Assembly (NCBI RefSeq): GCF_032341175.1
Contig: NZ_CP135435.1
Coordinates: 868,001 to 932,000, forward strand
DNA length: 64,000 nucleotides
Direction: 5' to 3'
DNA from: Bacillus sp. DTU_2020_1000418_1_SI_GHA_SEK_038
Lineage (GTDB): Bacteria > Bacillota > Bacilli > Bacillales > Cytobacillaceae
A program made the translations under genes and the position numbers. The notes under the pieces were generated by a model that worked only from the letters and a program-made list of their open reading frames with translations, was not told the DNA's origin and did no database searches. Below, piece after piece: positions 1-8,534 of the stretch (within the stretch, counting starts at the first letter, position 1; each line of letters starts with the position of its first letter).

Positions 1-276
1 CGTCAATATGAACCTAATTGGTCAGATGTAGATCATGAGATCTTTACATTAACTGCACAAAACGTTCACCAAATCATAGGGGAATCTCCTGTTATAACGA
101 TGCGAGTAGGGGCGTCCGATGCTCGTCTATACAGAATTCATAAAAAAGTCCCAACTGTAGTTTGCGGCCTGACTCCTTATAATCTTGGTGGACCAGATGA
201 ATATATAGAACTAAGCGAGTTGGTTGATGTCGCTAAAATTCATACACTTACAGCTTTTGATTATCTATCAAAATAA
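1..276 (+). CDS. M20 family metallopeptidase, C-terminal part (5' end outside window)
   Basis: The frame is open from the first base to a TAA at 274-276 and encodes the last 91 residues of a protein. The segment MRVGASDARLYR followed by PTVVCGL and NLGGPDEYIEL matches the C-terminal end of the catalytic domain of M20 (ArgE/DapE/ACY1-type) zinc-dependent amidohydrolases, which remove acyl groups from amino acids or cleave dipeptides in the cytoplasm. The metal ligands in the N-terminal part lie outside the window, so substrate and activity cannot be judged. A hairpin followed by a short T-run lies about 145 bases downstream. Confidence 0.7.
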   Translation, partial: RQYEPNWSDVDHEIFTLTAQNVHQIIGESPVITMRVGASDARLYRIHKKVPTVVCGLTPYNLGGPDEYIELSELVDVAKIHTLTAFDYLSK

Positions 277-340
277 GATTCTATTGAGTTGGAATTTGCC
301 ATTAAATCTAAGTGAACCATTATATTCATAAAACATCCTG

Positions 341-382
341 AAAAACAAAAAAATCCCCATGCCAACGAAAGCATTTGGGGAT
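341..382 (-). terminator. Rho-independent terminator for the VOC gene
   Basis: On the minus strand a stem (ATCCCCA with TGGGGAT) is followed by a run of seven Ts. It lies about 130 bases after the stop of the VOC gene at 512, the nearest minus-strand gene. Confidence 0.5.
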
Positions 383-418
383 CTCAATATAAGCACACCC
401 TGAAGAAAAAGGTTGGAA

Positions 419-448
419 ATGAGAAGTGATACCGCACTTCTCATTTTT
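419..448 (+). terminator. Probable terminator downstream of the M20 gene
   Basis: ATGAGAAGTG pairs perfectly with CACTTCTCAT around a six-base loop and is followed by TTTTTA on the plus strand. The M20 gene is the only plus-strand gene upstream. Confidence 0.5.
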
Positions 449-511
449 AATTCGACCTGGCCGTTATTTATGTATGTCTTAGGAGTTGAGAAACTTGATA
501 AGTAATATTTA

Positions 512-934
512 TTATTGGTTTTCCGTGTAAATTTGGAAAGTAACACCGAACTTATCTGTTACGACACCGTAAGCAGGGCTGAAATCTGTTTTTTGCAGCG
601 GCATGCCTACTTGTCCGCCTGCTTGTAACGACTCAAAAATTTGGTGTGATTGATCTGGATTGCTAAGAGTAACACAAATGGTTACTTGATTTCCGATTTG
701 ATGCGGTTGACCAGGGAAAGTATCAGAAAACATCAATTCTGAATCTCCTACTTTTATCGTTGCATGTGAGACGAGATCTTTTGCTTCCTCAGGTAATGGG
801 AATTCCGGATTAGGAGGCATTTGTCCAAATGTGAGGATTCCCAATACTTCAGCATTAAACACCTTTTCATAAAAATCAATTGCTTCTTTTGCGTTCCCAT
901 TCATCATTAAATACGGTATGAATTTAAATGACAT
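512..934 (-). CDS. VOC family protein (PhnB/glyoxalase-like)
   Basis: The 140-residue protein has the pattern FIPYLMMNGNAKEAIDFYEKVF near the N-terminus and DKFGVTFQIY at the C-terminus, typical of PhnB-like members of the vicinal oxygen chelate fold (old name 3-demethylubiquinone-9 methyltransferase family). These proteins form two-module beta-alpha-beta-beta-beta folds that can bind metal or small ligands. Many have no assigned reaction, so the function is open. The ATG is preceded by GGGAG at suitable distance. It stands alone and has its own terminator. Confidence 0.85.
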   Translation of the reverse strand: MSFKFIPYLMMNGNAKEAIDFYEKVFNAEVLGILTFGQMPPNPEFPLPEEAKDLVSHATIKVGDSELMFSDTFPGQPHQIGNQVTICVTLSNPDQSHQIFESLQAGGQVGMPLQKTDFSPAYGVVTDKFGVTFQIYTENQ

Positions 935-1060
935 GGCTACTCAACTCCCTAGTTAAATATAATAATTAGTGGGGCTCGTTCATTATTTGAAATCAAAATA
1001 GTGACTTTGCTCCAATTATCATTCTAACCTAAAAATTCAAAATATAACATTAAATCCCTG

Positions 1061-1306
1061 TTATCTTTTAATTGGACGTTCTAAAGTTAATATTTCATCT
1101 TCCAAGGAAGAAAACTGCTGTGAGACTAATTGTTTAACATCTGAAACAGCTGTATTATAAAAATGAGGAGCAAGTGATTCCTTAACGAATTCTAATATTC
1201 TTTCTGCAGCAAAATCTGTTAATTCCTCGTCCCTCTCTTGTGAAAAGAAATACTGAATGTCTGCTATCATTAATTGCTGTTGATCTTTCGAAAGCTTAAT
1301 AAACAA
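1061..1306 (-). CDS. DUF2164 family protein
   Basis: A small (81-residue) protein with the family pattern IKLSKDQQQLMIADIQYFFSQE, then DEELTDFAAERILEF and a C-terminal YNTAVSDVKQ. This matches DUF2164, short helical proteins without known function. A GTG nine bases further upstream overlaps the AAGGAG ribosome site, so I take the TTG at 1306, which sits eight bases after AAGGAG. It begins 63 bases after the GDPD gene on the same strand and may be co-transcribed with it. Confidence 0.75.
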   Translation of the reverse strand: MFIKLSKDQQQLMIADIQYFFSQERDEELTDFAAERILEFVKESLAPHFYNTAVSDVKQLVSQQFSSLEDEILTLERPIKR

Positions 1307-1369
1307 ATAGAACACTCCTTCAAAAATTAGGGTCTTTTTAAATTAATCAGATGCGTTATCGAGATTAGG

Positions 1370-2350
1370 TTATTCAGATTGAATAATAGGAGCTATTATT
1401 TCAATACTGTTAGTCCAGATGCCCCCACTATAATTTTTAGGAAGGCGCTCTAAATCTTTTTCTTTATCAAAACCTTCCGACCACCCGCCATCTCCTCCTA
1501 CAATGATGACTCGGGAATCAACCTTTTCCATCCGATTTATAAACTTATTTGACCATCCCCATACCAAAGGAGCATATTTCTCTGGAAGATGAATTTGCGA
1601 ATGATGACAGGATGAGGGGACATATCCTGTCCAACCAACCGCCAAATAAGGCAGCATACAACTTTTCAGAGTAGCCATTGACATGAGACGGAGGGTCGGA
1701 AGTTGTTCGTTTAAAGTTTCAATTGGCCGATCGCCGCCATAAACCGTTAGTTGATTTAAACGTTCTTCTGGCAGTTCAGAGAGAAAATTAGCAAGCTCCA
1801 CCCCTTCTGCTGGATCATTGCTTTTAATATGAATGAGAAATGATACATTTGGAAAAAAGCTCAGTACTTCATCAAGTGTTGGCATTAGCCCAACGCCTTT
1901 GCCGCGAAAGGGAAACGTCTTCCCATTATCAGCCGTGTACCCATAGCCTATATCTAATTGTTTCAATTCCTCCATAGTGTGTTCCCTCGTAACACCTTCC
2001 CCATTCGTTCGGCAATCAAGAGTCCAATCATGAAAAACAGCAAATTTGCCATCCTTAGTTAGCTGAACATCAAATTCTACAATGTCAGCACCTGCTTTAA
2101 AGGCTGCCTCCATTGATGGAATCGTATTCTCCAAAAAAGAATGTTCAGGTTCAAAAATCCTTTCAGCCGTACAGGTTTCACCAGTGATCCCCTCCATTGG
2201 GAACGTTTGAGCCATCCCTCTATGCGCTAATAGCAACGGAGCTCCATCTCGCGCTTTAGTAAACAAGGAACTATTATTGAGAAACATGAAAACAGCTAAT
2301 ATTAATAGAGTAATAGTAAATCTTTTAGCCAGTTGTTTTAACTTCTTCAT
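1370..2350 (-). CDS. Glycerophosphodiester phosphodiesterase family protein, membrane-anchored
   Basis: About 326 residues. An N-terminal hydrophobic segment (LLILAVFMFLNNSS) suggests a membrane anchor or uncleaved signal. It is followed by LLAHRGMAQTF, with the catalytic HRG; ENTIPSMEAAFKAGADIVEFDVQLTKDG, with the metal-binding acidic residues; and FHDWTLDCRTNG, with the second catalytic His. These are the hallmarks of GDPD/UgpQ enzymes, which hydrolyse glycerophosphodiesters to glycerol-3-phosphate and an alcohol. An insertion containing Cys separates HRG from the ENT motif. The ATG at 2350 is chosen because GGAGG lies just upstream; an in-frame GTG 21 bases earlier overlaps no such site. 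Confidence 0.88.
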   Translation of the reverse strand: MKKLKQLAKRFTITLLILAVFMFLNNSSLFTKARDGAPLLLAHRGMAQTFPMEGITGETCTAERIFEPEHSFLENTIPSMEAAFKAGADIVEFDVQLTKDGKFAVFHDWTLDCRTNGEGVTREHTMEELKQLDIGYGYTADNGKTFPFRGKGVGLMPTLDEVLSFFPNVSFLIHIKSNDPAEGVELANFLSELPEERLNQLTVYGGDRPIETLNEQLPTLRLMSMATLKSCMLPYLAVGWTGYVPSSCHHSQIHLPEKYAPLVWGWSNKFINRMEKVDSRVIIVGGDGGWSEGFDKEKDLERLPKNYSGGIWTNSIEIIAPIIQSE

Positions 2351-2429
2351 AACTCCTCCATTTTTAATCACTTTTCAATAGTTTAGCATAGAAGCCCAAT
2401 TTTTTGACTTATCCATTATTTACGGTAAT

Positions 2430-2451
2430 AAAAAAAGCCCTAGATGGGGCG
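2430..2451 (-). terminator. Short terminator-like hairpin downstream of dinB-like gene
   Basis: On the minus strand GCCC, a six-base loop and GGGC are followed by TTTTTTT. The stem is short and it lies about 150 bases after the DinB stop, so the assignment is tentative. Confidence 0.35.
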
Positions 2452-2598
2452 GCAATGATAATAGATGCTCCAAAAATTATGAATTTGGAATTGCACTTGG
2501 TCTTAGTAGGCGACAATAGTTATTAACAGAAATTCATTGTGATCTTTGCTTTAACTAACTAGGGCACTTCTTAAAAATAGAAGCTGCCCTGTGTGCAT

Positions 2599-3072
2599 TC
2601 ATTTAGAAGAGTTCGCTCGATATAATTGTTTAATCGTTTCGATGTGTAATGCCTCATGGTAGAAGCTAAACAAAAATGTCTCGCCGACTGTGTAAAATTT
2701 AATGCCAGACCGGTTTGTAAAAGGAGTTGGCAACCTTTCGTGAAATCTCCCTTGAATAAAATTCTTAATTCTCGTTTTTTGTTCCTTCAAAACATCGGCA
2801 ATTTCCCTTAATGACGGAGGCGTTCCTTTCCAATCTGCCGGACTAGTTCCCGCTCCAAAAAGATGTTCATAATGACTCGGAATTCTCATCTCTTCACCTA
2901 AGACTCCAAAAATAAGTTTTTCCTGAATAAATGCAATATGTCCAAAGTTCCAGCGAATATTGTTGTTAAACCCTTGGGGAATGGTGTCTGCCATTTCTTC
3001 AGGAATATTTGTTATTGTTTTCTCTGTTATCTCTCGTACTCTTTCCATATGGATAATGATTGTTTGTTCCAA
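2599..3072 (-). CDS. DinB family protein
   Basis: The 157-residue protein has the four-helix DinB/YfiT layout with the first metal-ligand motif in WNFGHIAFI (about residue 42) and the closing pair in HEALHIETIKQLYR near the C-terminus. DinB-like proteins are metal-binding; some Gram-positive members use bacillithiol in thiol transfer, but most have no assigned substrate. It has a clear AAGGAGG site before the ATG and stands alone between the GDPD gene and a plus-strand acetyltransferase region. Confidence 0.85.
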   Translation of the reverse strand: MEQTIIIHMERVREITEKTITNIPEEMADTIPQGFNNNIRWNFGHIAFIQEKLIFGVLGEEMRIPSHYEHLFGAGTSPADWKGTPPSLREIADVLKEQKTRIKNFIQGRFHERLPTPFTNRSGIKFYTVGETFLFSFYHEALHIETIKQLYRANSSK

Positions 3073-3239
3073 GAAAAAACCTCCTTTTTAATAAGCATTA
3101 TATAGATAGTTCGCGGCTTTCATGTGCTTTTCCTACTAATATATAAATTTTTCCATTTTAAGAATTGGCGAAAGAAGGAATGCTCAATTCATATATAGAA
3201 CCATTACCGATATAGAAGCTGACAGGGAGACGGAATAGA

Positions 3240-3482
3240 ATGTTAAATATTGAGATAAGAAGACCAGCTACTAAAGATATTAGGGAACTAAATCAATTTT
3301 TAAGAGTAGTCATTACAGACACTTTTTCTAAAGAAGGCATAGGAGAGATGTTAGAAGATATAGAAGAGGAAATTAAGATTAAAAAGAAATACTTAAATTT
3401 TGATATTGAAAGAGATGGGGAGAAAAGATACTTTTTGATTGCTTTATATGAGGAGGAGATCCTCAATATTAATTTTACATAG
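3240..3482 (+). pseudogene. Truncated GNAT-like acetyltransferase (N-terminal part only)
   Basis: The 80 residues begin IEIRRPATKDIRELNQFL, like the first strand and helix of a GNAT acetyltransferase. The frame stops after ALYEEEILNINFT, before the acetyl-CoA binding R/Q-x-x-G-x-G/A loop, so the domain is only about half present. A complete GNAT gene starts within 15 bases downstream. The simplest reading is a gene that lost its 3' half by deletion. A short genuine protein cannot be excluded, since the frame is open and a GGGAG site precedes the ATG. Confidence 0.5.
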
Positions 3483-3496
3483 AGGTGAAGCATGGG

Positions 3497-3943
3497 GTGG
3501 AATTTAAAATTGAAAAAATAGAGGATTTAGGGGCGTTAGGTATTTCCCATTTAGTTCAAGAAAGTAAAGCTGCCGGATTCCGTTTTCTAGAAAAGCTGGT
3601 TAATGATTATCAAAATGGTACCAATCGTTTTAATAAGCATGGCGAATCATTATTAGGTGTATATAATAAACAAGGCGTACTGATTGCCATTGGCGGGCTT
3701 AATAATGACCCGTATTCTAACGACCCAAAAATCGGTCGATTAAGGAGGTTTTACGTTGCAAGTAATTTTCGCCGAAGTGGTGTAGGAACACTTTTATTAA
3801 ATAAGATAATGTTAGAAGCAAAGAAGTATTATGAAGGTCTAGTATTGCATACTGATACAGTACAAGGAGACTTATTTTATACTGCTTTTGGGTTTTCTAA
3901 GACTTGTGACTATCCGAATTCTACTCATTATATAAACTTTTAA
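3497..3943 (+). CDS. GNAT family N-acetyltransferase
   Basis: About 148 residues with a full GNAT core: LLGVYNKQGVLIAIGGL (beta hairpin), IGRLRRFYVASNFRRSGVGTLLLNKIM (acetyl-CoA pyrophosphate loop RRSGVG) and FYTAFGFSKT near the end. It should transfer acetyl from acetyl-CoA to an amine; the substrate cannot be told. I prefer the GTG at 3497 because AGGTG lies eight to nine bases upstream; an in-frame GTG at 3485 overlaps that site. A strong terminator follows. Confidence 0.85.
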   Translation: MEFKIEKIEDLGALGISHLVQESKAAGFRFLEKLVNDYQNGTNRFNKHGESLLGVYNKQGVLIAIGGLNNDPYSNDPKIGRLRRFYVASNFRRSGVGTLLLNKIMLEAKKYYEGLVLHTDTVQGDLFYTAFGFSKTCDYPNSTHYINF

Positions 3944-3944
3944 C

Positions 3945-3979
3945 AAAAAGGCAATATGTAATTGCGCAATGCCTTTTTA
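3945..3979 (+). terminator. Rho-independent terminator
   Basis: AAAAAGGCA pairs with TGCCTTTTT directly after the stop of the GNAT gene. Confidence 0.65.
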
Positions 3980-4079
3980 ATGCTGACTAAGTCACTTATT
4001 ATGATTACTTTTTGAATGTGCAAGATGACTAATAGATTCTAAGCTATTGGAGAGTTGTTTAAAAAGTTAAATAAACTAA

Positions 4080-4742
4080 TTAAATAGAATTCCAGCATTT
4101 TCTTATAAGCTCCATATATTGAATATCACCTAGCCCATATTCGGGAAAATTCCTCATTAGATCATACACAAGCACTTTTTCAGGTACATTTGAATTACTT
4201 TTAATATACAGCATAAGGACGCTATCTTCATTTTGATAATTTAAGTAAAGCTCAATCCCCTTCATTAATGGTTCAGGGTAGATAGTGGCAGGCATGGTTT
4301 TATCGATCAAAACCTGTTTGTACAGGTCATAATATCCATTCACTTCAAGTGCGAACTTTTCCAAGTGCTCATAATTGTCATTTATTAGATGAAGGTCAAT
4401 TGTTTTTTTACATTGTGTTTGGTCGAGCCATGCGAGAATAGTTAGGACATTGATCTGACAGAACATATCAGGACCAAACCATAATGCTAGGTGCATAAAG
4501 TTTTTACTCAAAAGTGGCTGCAATGGCTCAAGGGTAATTTCATGATATTTGACGGAAGAAACGTCATGAGTCTGCGCACGAATCGCATTAAATTCATCTG
4601 AAAAAAGATTAGCGGATGTGTTTCCATAGCACATCGCTTCGTTAAACGGAACCATTATCTCTTGTTGAATTCTTTGTGTTTTCTTAAAAAAATGGTACAT
4701 TTCTTGTCCATTTAATACGTTTAATTTTCGTTTACAAGCCAT
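4080..4742 (-). CDS. Uncharacterised protein resembling DUF1835-type proteins
   Basis: About 220 residues, soluble, no signal or membrane segment. It begins MACKRKLNVLNGQEMYHFFK and contains PFNEAMCYG (about residue 35), IRAQTHDVSSVKYHEI and LWFGPDMFCQINVLTILAWLD. This spaced pattern (nucleotide-binding-like start, acidic PFNEAM motif, WFG motif) resembles the DUF1835 group. Relatives are sometimes labelled AraC-family regulators, but I see no helix-turn-helix here. The ATG at 4742 follows a perfect AGGAGGTG; an upstream in-frame start would add 17 unlikely residues. It stands alone. Confidence 0.55.
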   Translation of the reverse strand: MACKRKLNVLNGQEMYHFFKKTQRIQQEIMVPFNEAMCYGNTSANLFSDEFNAIRAQTHDVSSVKYHEITLEPLQPLLSKNFMHLALWFGPDMFCQINVLTILAWLDQTQCKKTIDLHLINDNYEHLEKFALEVNGYYDLYKQVLIDKTMPATIYPEPLMKGIELYLNYQNEDSVLMLYIKSNSNVPEKVLVYDLMRNFPEYGLGDIQYMELIRKCWNSI

Positions 4743-5131
4743 GTTCCCACCTCCTCTTTCAATTAGAATATCATGGATGAAATAGTTCAACAAATTCGAA
4801 ACATCTAATAGAAAAAGTCGCCATTCTTATTAGGAAGGCGAATTTTTAATATTATTAAACCGATGTGATTAAAAAGGAAAATAATCTTATTAATAATATG
4901 TGGAAGATTACTTGTAAGATCAATTCCTATTAATATATTTTCTATTCACTTCAGAAAGGTCTTCATGATGAGCCTGATACCGCTAAAATTAAAATGCGAA
5001 AGAGAGCGGAGGAATTAATAGCAGTGAATAGTGGTGCCTGCACCTATGCTTAATAGGATTGTTTATTCCGTGTAAACAATCTGGTAACAAAGTTCAAAAT
5101 TTTCCGTCCAATATTATATGGAGGGATGGAT
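4743..5131. other. Intergenic region with orphan hairpin and possible coding remnant
   Basis: Between divergent genes. At 4812-4847 TCGCC pairs with GGCGA, flanked by A- and T-runs, so it is terminator-like although no gene ends next to it. At about 4933-5053 a plus-strand frame reads LQKGLHDEPDTAKIKM, then RKRAEELIAVNSG before a stop; it has no start codon or ribosome site and looks more like a coding remnant than a gene. No promoter stands out. Confidence 0.3.
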
Positions 5132-5596
5132 ATGACTAGAAAATTGCTGCTGCTATTCCTGCTTATGGGAATAAGCTTGCTGGGCTATTCTAAAGGAATT
5201 ATGTCAGAAGAGAAGCCGCCAAATGCATTTATTAAAATTAATAATGATATGTATGAAACGACATTAGGCACTTATTGTTGGAATGGGAAAGGTGTAAGCA
5301 CTTGTGTTGATACGGCCGGGCCAATTGAACTTTTAGAAGGTAAAAAGCCAATAAAAGTGAAGCCTGGTGAAAATATTACTTTTGTGATGGATTATACCCC
5401 TAAGCCAAACGAATTCTATGTGGTTCAGATACATGGGAATGAGGAAAATTCAATAGAGGTTATCGATAATAGTTTTTCAGCACCAGCACAAAAAGGAGTT
5501 TATTATTATTCGTATGGAGTTTGGTGGATGGATGAAAAGGTTGAGCATTTATCGAATGGAGATGCTTTTTATGCTTTTGCTTTAGAAGTAGATTGA
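5132..5596 (+). CDS. Putative secreted protein of unknown function
   Basis: About 154 residues. The N-terminus (MTRKLLLLFLLMGISLLGYSKG) is a signal-peptide-like hydrophobic segment without a lipobox Cys. The mature part has a Cys pair in YCWNGKGVSTCVD that could form a disulfide. It ends with VYYYSYGVWWMDEK and AFYAFALEV. I recognise the pattern as a conserved Bacillus hypothetical but know no function. GGAGGG lies six bases before the ATG at 5132, which is preferred over the ATG at 5126. A 12-base perfect palindrome (GCAATCGATTGC, 5640-5651) followed by Ts may end the transcript. Confidence 0.7.
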   Translation: MTRKLLLLFLLMGISLLGYSKGIMSEEKPPNAFIKINNDMYETTLGTYCWNGKGVSTCVDTAGPIELLEGKKPIKVKPGENITFVMDYTPKPNEFYVVQIHGNEENSIEVIDNSFSAPAQKGVYYYSYGVWWMDEKVEHLSNGDAFYAFALEVD

Positions 5597-5746
5597 AGGT
5601 AAGGGGAATAAGAACATCCATTAGGCAAGGGGCGAAAAAGCAATCGATTGCTCGTTACTTTTTTAATTTTCCATTCTTTTTAGTAAAATTTTTATTTCTG
5701 TGAACGAAATGATGAAAAATTCACCTCTAATATATGAAAAGCAAAA

Positions 5747-5795
5747 GAAGGGACATAGCTTGAACGCTGAGAAAATTGCTCTATGCCCCTCTTTT
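5747..5795. terminator. Bidirectional terminator
   Basis: A long imperfect stem (AGAAGGGACATAG with CTATGCCCCTCTT) with a T-run on the plus side overlaps the stop codon of the minus-strand DMT transporter gene. Confidence 0.5.
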
Positions 5796-6662
5796 TTCAA
5801 CCATTACTGTTTGTTTTTCCCTTCTAATAGTGGTGAAGACAATGCTAAAAAGGACAAGAAAGGCGCCAAAAAATTCTTTCCCAGACATAATTTCTTGAAT
5901 AAATAAATACCCGAACAAGGCCGCAAAAACAGGCTCCAGGGAAAAGATAAGCCCAGTTCTGGCTGCAGATGTATATTTTTGGGCAACGGTTTGGATGATA
6001 AATCCCAAGGCACTGCACAAAATGCTAAGTGCAAGGATCGAGATCCATCCTTCTTTAGTGGATGGAAGTACAGGGTTCTCAAAAATGACAGAAAAAAGGA
6101 GTCCCCAAAAGCCTGCAACCCCTAGCTGAATAATCCCCAAATTTAAAGTATCCACTTTGGGGGCTGCATGCCCTGTAATAATTATATGAATTGCGTACAA
6201 GAATGCACACATCACACATAATAGATCGCCCGGCAAAACATGGAAGGGCAACTGGACGGTAAGAAACGCAATTCCTGTTAAAGCTATTAAAATACTAAGC
6301 TTCAAATTAAGATCGATTTTATTTTTGAATACAAAGGTATTCAGAATAGGGACAAAAATGACCGTTAGGCTGACTAAAAAGCCTGCATTGGAAGTAGTTG
6401 TTGTCTTTAATCCATATGTGAGCATTGTAAAAATGAGAAACAAGATAGACCCTAAAATGATACTGAACTTCAAAGTTTCCCGATCTACATGCCTCAAGCG
6501 ACGGTAGAATAGAGCTGCCGCTAGGAGAAACGCCAATCCGAAGCGGAGGGCAATTAAGTTGAATTCAGAAAGGGTATCTAATCCCATCTTCATGAAAAGG
6601 TAAGAGGAACCCCAACAAATCGTAACAAAAAACATCATTAAATCCGCCTTAAATGCATTCAT
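5781..6662 (-). CDS. DMT family (EamA) transporter
   Basis: The 293-residue protein has about ten hydrophobic segments in two EamA repeats. The first starts ADLMMFFVTICWGSSYLFMKMGL and the second begins around DLLCVMCAFLYAIHIIITG. The WGSSY motif near the N-terminus and SLEPVFAALFGYLF in the second repeat are characteristic of the drug/metabolite transporter superfamily, usually exporters of metabolites or amino acids through the cytoplasmic membrane. Substrate cannot be inferred. Its stop overlaps a bidirectional terminator and it faces an alpha/beta hydrolase gene divergently. Confidence 0.88.
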   Translation of the reverse strand: MNAFKADLMMFFVTICWGSSYLFMKMGLDTLSEFNLIALRFGLAFLLAAALFYRRLRHVDRETLKFSIILGSILFLIFTMLTYGLKTTTTSNAGFLVSLTVIFVPILNTFVFKNKIDLNLKLSILIALTGIAFLTVQLPFHVLPGDLLCVMCAFLYAIHIIITGHAAPKVDTLNLGIIQLGVAGFWGLLFSVIFENPVLPSTKEGWISILALSILCSALGFIIQTVAQKYTSAARTGLIFSLEPVFAALFGYLFIQEIMSGKEFFGAFLVLFSIVFTTIRREKQTVMVEKRGA

Positions 6663-6825
6663 CCGGCACCCCTCCCTTTTGTTAATAAAGTATACTAGCC
6701 AAACATATACAAGTAAAAGGAAAGTTTCTTGGTTTAAGTATTAGCAAATACAAAGGAATTGACTAATTCCATGGTGTATTTAAGTACCGAATAGTTTTTT
6801 TCTAATAAAGGGGGAGGTTAGAGTG

Positions 6826-7722
6826 ATGATCGAAGAAAGAATTCACCTGGAAAATGACATAAAAATTAATGTGAATTATTCAGTAGAAAATAAGGAAAAG
6901 CCCACAATACTATTAATTCATTTTAGTGGTGGAACGTCACAAATGTGGAACGGTGTGATCCCCTATCTACAAAATGAATATAGGATAATTGCCCCTGATT
7001 TACGGGGCCACGGGAAGTCGGATCGACCTTTGACTGGTTATCATATCGATGATTTTTCTCATGATCTGTTTCTATTATTACATAAGTTGGGGATAAATAA
7101 ATGTCATGTTGTCGGAAGCTCTTTGGGTGCCGAAGTTGGTCTAAGTTTGGCCGCATCGCATCCGGATATGGTAATGTCATTAGTCAATGAAGGTGCAATT
7201 TATAACGAGTTTGGGGAATATGGGCTATTTAATGGAGAAAAAGCTGAAATCGAGGCAGAGAAGGAAAGGCTTTTTCAGCAGTTAAATGAGAGGGAACTCG
7301 CTAAATATCAAACGAAAGCTGAGTTCGTTGAGGATCTTAAGGCTCCATTAATTAAAAAGTGGCTTTGGAATGATTATTTCAGGATTTTCTTTGAAAGCTG
7401 CGCTGAGGAACAGGCCGATGGAAGCTTTGAGCATTTCTATAAAAATCACGTACGTACAGAATACATTCAAAAATACTGCGATATCCGCTTTGAAGATTAT
7501 TATAAAAGGGTAAAATGTCCAGTTCTATTCCTGCCAAGTGAAAAAGAATGGGGGAATCCAAAAATTAGATATAGCCTTGACTATTTTTCGAGTTTACTAG
7601 ATGAATATGAAGTATATAGGATTGAGGGCTCGATACATGCTTATGTTTGGATGCAGCATCCAATCAAAGCTGGAAAAGTAATAAAAGATTTTTTAGAAAA
7701 ACTTCAAACTAAAATGGAATAA
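6826..7722 (+). CDS. Alpha/beta hydrolase
   Basis: About 298 residues with the alpha/beta hydrolase order: LIHFSGGTSQMW (oxyanion region), IIAPDLRGHGKSDRP, the nucleophile elbow VVGSSLGAEVGL (Ser near residue 106) and a late GSIHAYVWMQHP carrying the probable catalytic His. The family hydrolyses esters, amides or C-C bonds; the substrate is unknown. A GGGAGG site lies upstream and I take the ATG at 6826, the second codon after an in-frame GTG at 6823. It appears monocistronic. Confidence 0.87.
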   Translation: MIEERIHLENDIKINVNYSVENKEKPTILLIHFSGGTSQMWNGVIPYLQNEYRIIAPDLRGHGKSDRPLTGYHIDDFSHDLFLLLHKLGINKCHVVGSSLGAEVGLSLAASHPDMVMSLVNEGAIYNEFGEYGLFNGEKAEIEAEKERLFQQLNERELAKYQTKAEFVEDLKAPLIKKWLWNDYFRIFFESCAEEQADGSFEHFYKNHVRTEYIQKYCDIRFEDYYKRVKCPVLFLPSEKEWGNPKIRYSLDYFSSLLDEYEVYRIEGSIHAYVWMQHPIKAGKVIKDFLEKLQTKME

Positions 7723-7902
7723 TCTACCTCTTAGCGAATGACAAGTGAATCGTTCATGACACTCGACTGATGTTACACTGGAAGAAGATGCCCAGTATTA
7801 AATAGGTCATTAGATTGTTCCAACTAAATGGCAAAAATTCAAATAATAATATAGTATAATTAAAAAGTCTAAAGATTCATTTTTGTTAAGGAGGCGGTCA
7901 TT

Positions 7903-7959
7903 ATGGCTATTATTAAATTATTTAGCACAAACAACAATACGGGGATAACGCCTAATTAA
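7903..7959 (+). CDS. Possible 18-residue small protein
   Basis: A strong AAGGAGGCGG site seven bases upstream precedes an ATG opening an 18-codon frame (MAIIKLFSTNNNTGITPN) that stops 41 bases before the next GNAT gene. A TATAAT box lies at 7855-7860 without a convincing -35. It could be a small protein or a short translated leader. I know no family. The ribosome site is the only real support. Confidence 0.3.
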   Translation: MAIIKLFSTNNNTGITPN

Positions 7960-8000
7960 CAGGTTGTGTTAGGGTTTCCTCAAGTTCCGAAAGGGGAAAA

Positions 8001-8459
8001 ATGGTGAATACAGACAAAGTGGGAATTGTGGAATTAAACGCGGAGAATTGGTATGAATGCTGTAAGTTAGAGGTATTTAAAGAACAAATCGAATATATTG
8101 AGCCAAATGCAATTTCGATAGCCCAGTCGAAGTTTGAACCTACTTTAATACCATATGCCATTTATTTTGAAGAAAAAGTAGTAGGGTTTTTAATGTATAA
8201 TTCTGTTCAAGAAGAACTAGATGGTTATTGGATATATAGAATTATGGTAGATAAAGAGTACCAGGGCATGGGTATTGCGAAAATTGCAACTGAATTAATG
8301 ATTTCAGAAATGGCAAAATTGCCAAGTGCGAAAAAAATAGTTGTAGGATATCACCCAGATAATATTGGAGCACATAGATTATATGCAAGTTTGGGATTTG
8401 TGGATCATGGTGATCGGTTCGGAAAAGAAATGGCCGTTATTAAATATGTTAATGAATAA
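8001..8459 (+). CDS. GNAT family N-acetyltransferase
   Basis: The 152-residue protein shows a GNAT core: YAIYFEEKVVGFLMYN (central hairpin), YRIMVDKEYQGMGIAKIATELMI (acetyl-CoA loop YQGMGIA) and AHRLYASLGFVDHG near the end. The layout is like the spermine/spermidine-type PaiA/BltD branch, although that specificity is inference. A weak AAAGGGG site precedes the ATG. It may be translated from the same transcript as the small frame at 7903. Confidence 0.87.
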   Translation: MVNTDKVGIVELNAENWYECCKLEVFKEQIEYIEPNAISIAQSKFEPTLIPYAIYFEEKVVGFLMYNSVQEELDGYWIYRIMVDKEYQGMGIAKIATELMISEMAKLPSAKKIVVGYHPDNIGAHRLYASLGFVDHGDRFGKEMAVIKYVNE

Positions 8460-8534
8460 CAATGGAACAACTAGGTTGTAGAAGTCCCTTTTTTAAAATG
8501 TTATTTTGAAATATTAATGAATGGAGAATCTCCA

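Noticed and set aside
268..546. 92-codon minus-strand frame
   Set aside because: It runs through two terminator hairpins and overlaps the 3' end of the VOC gene; no ribosome site and no family-like sequence.
5700..5906. 68-codon plus-strand frame
   Set aside because: It spans the bidirectional terminator and overlaps the DMT transporter gene antisense; composition is not protein-like.
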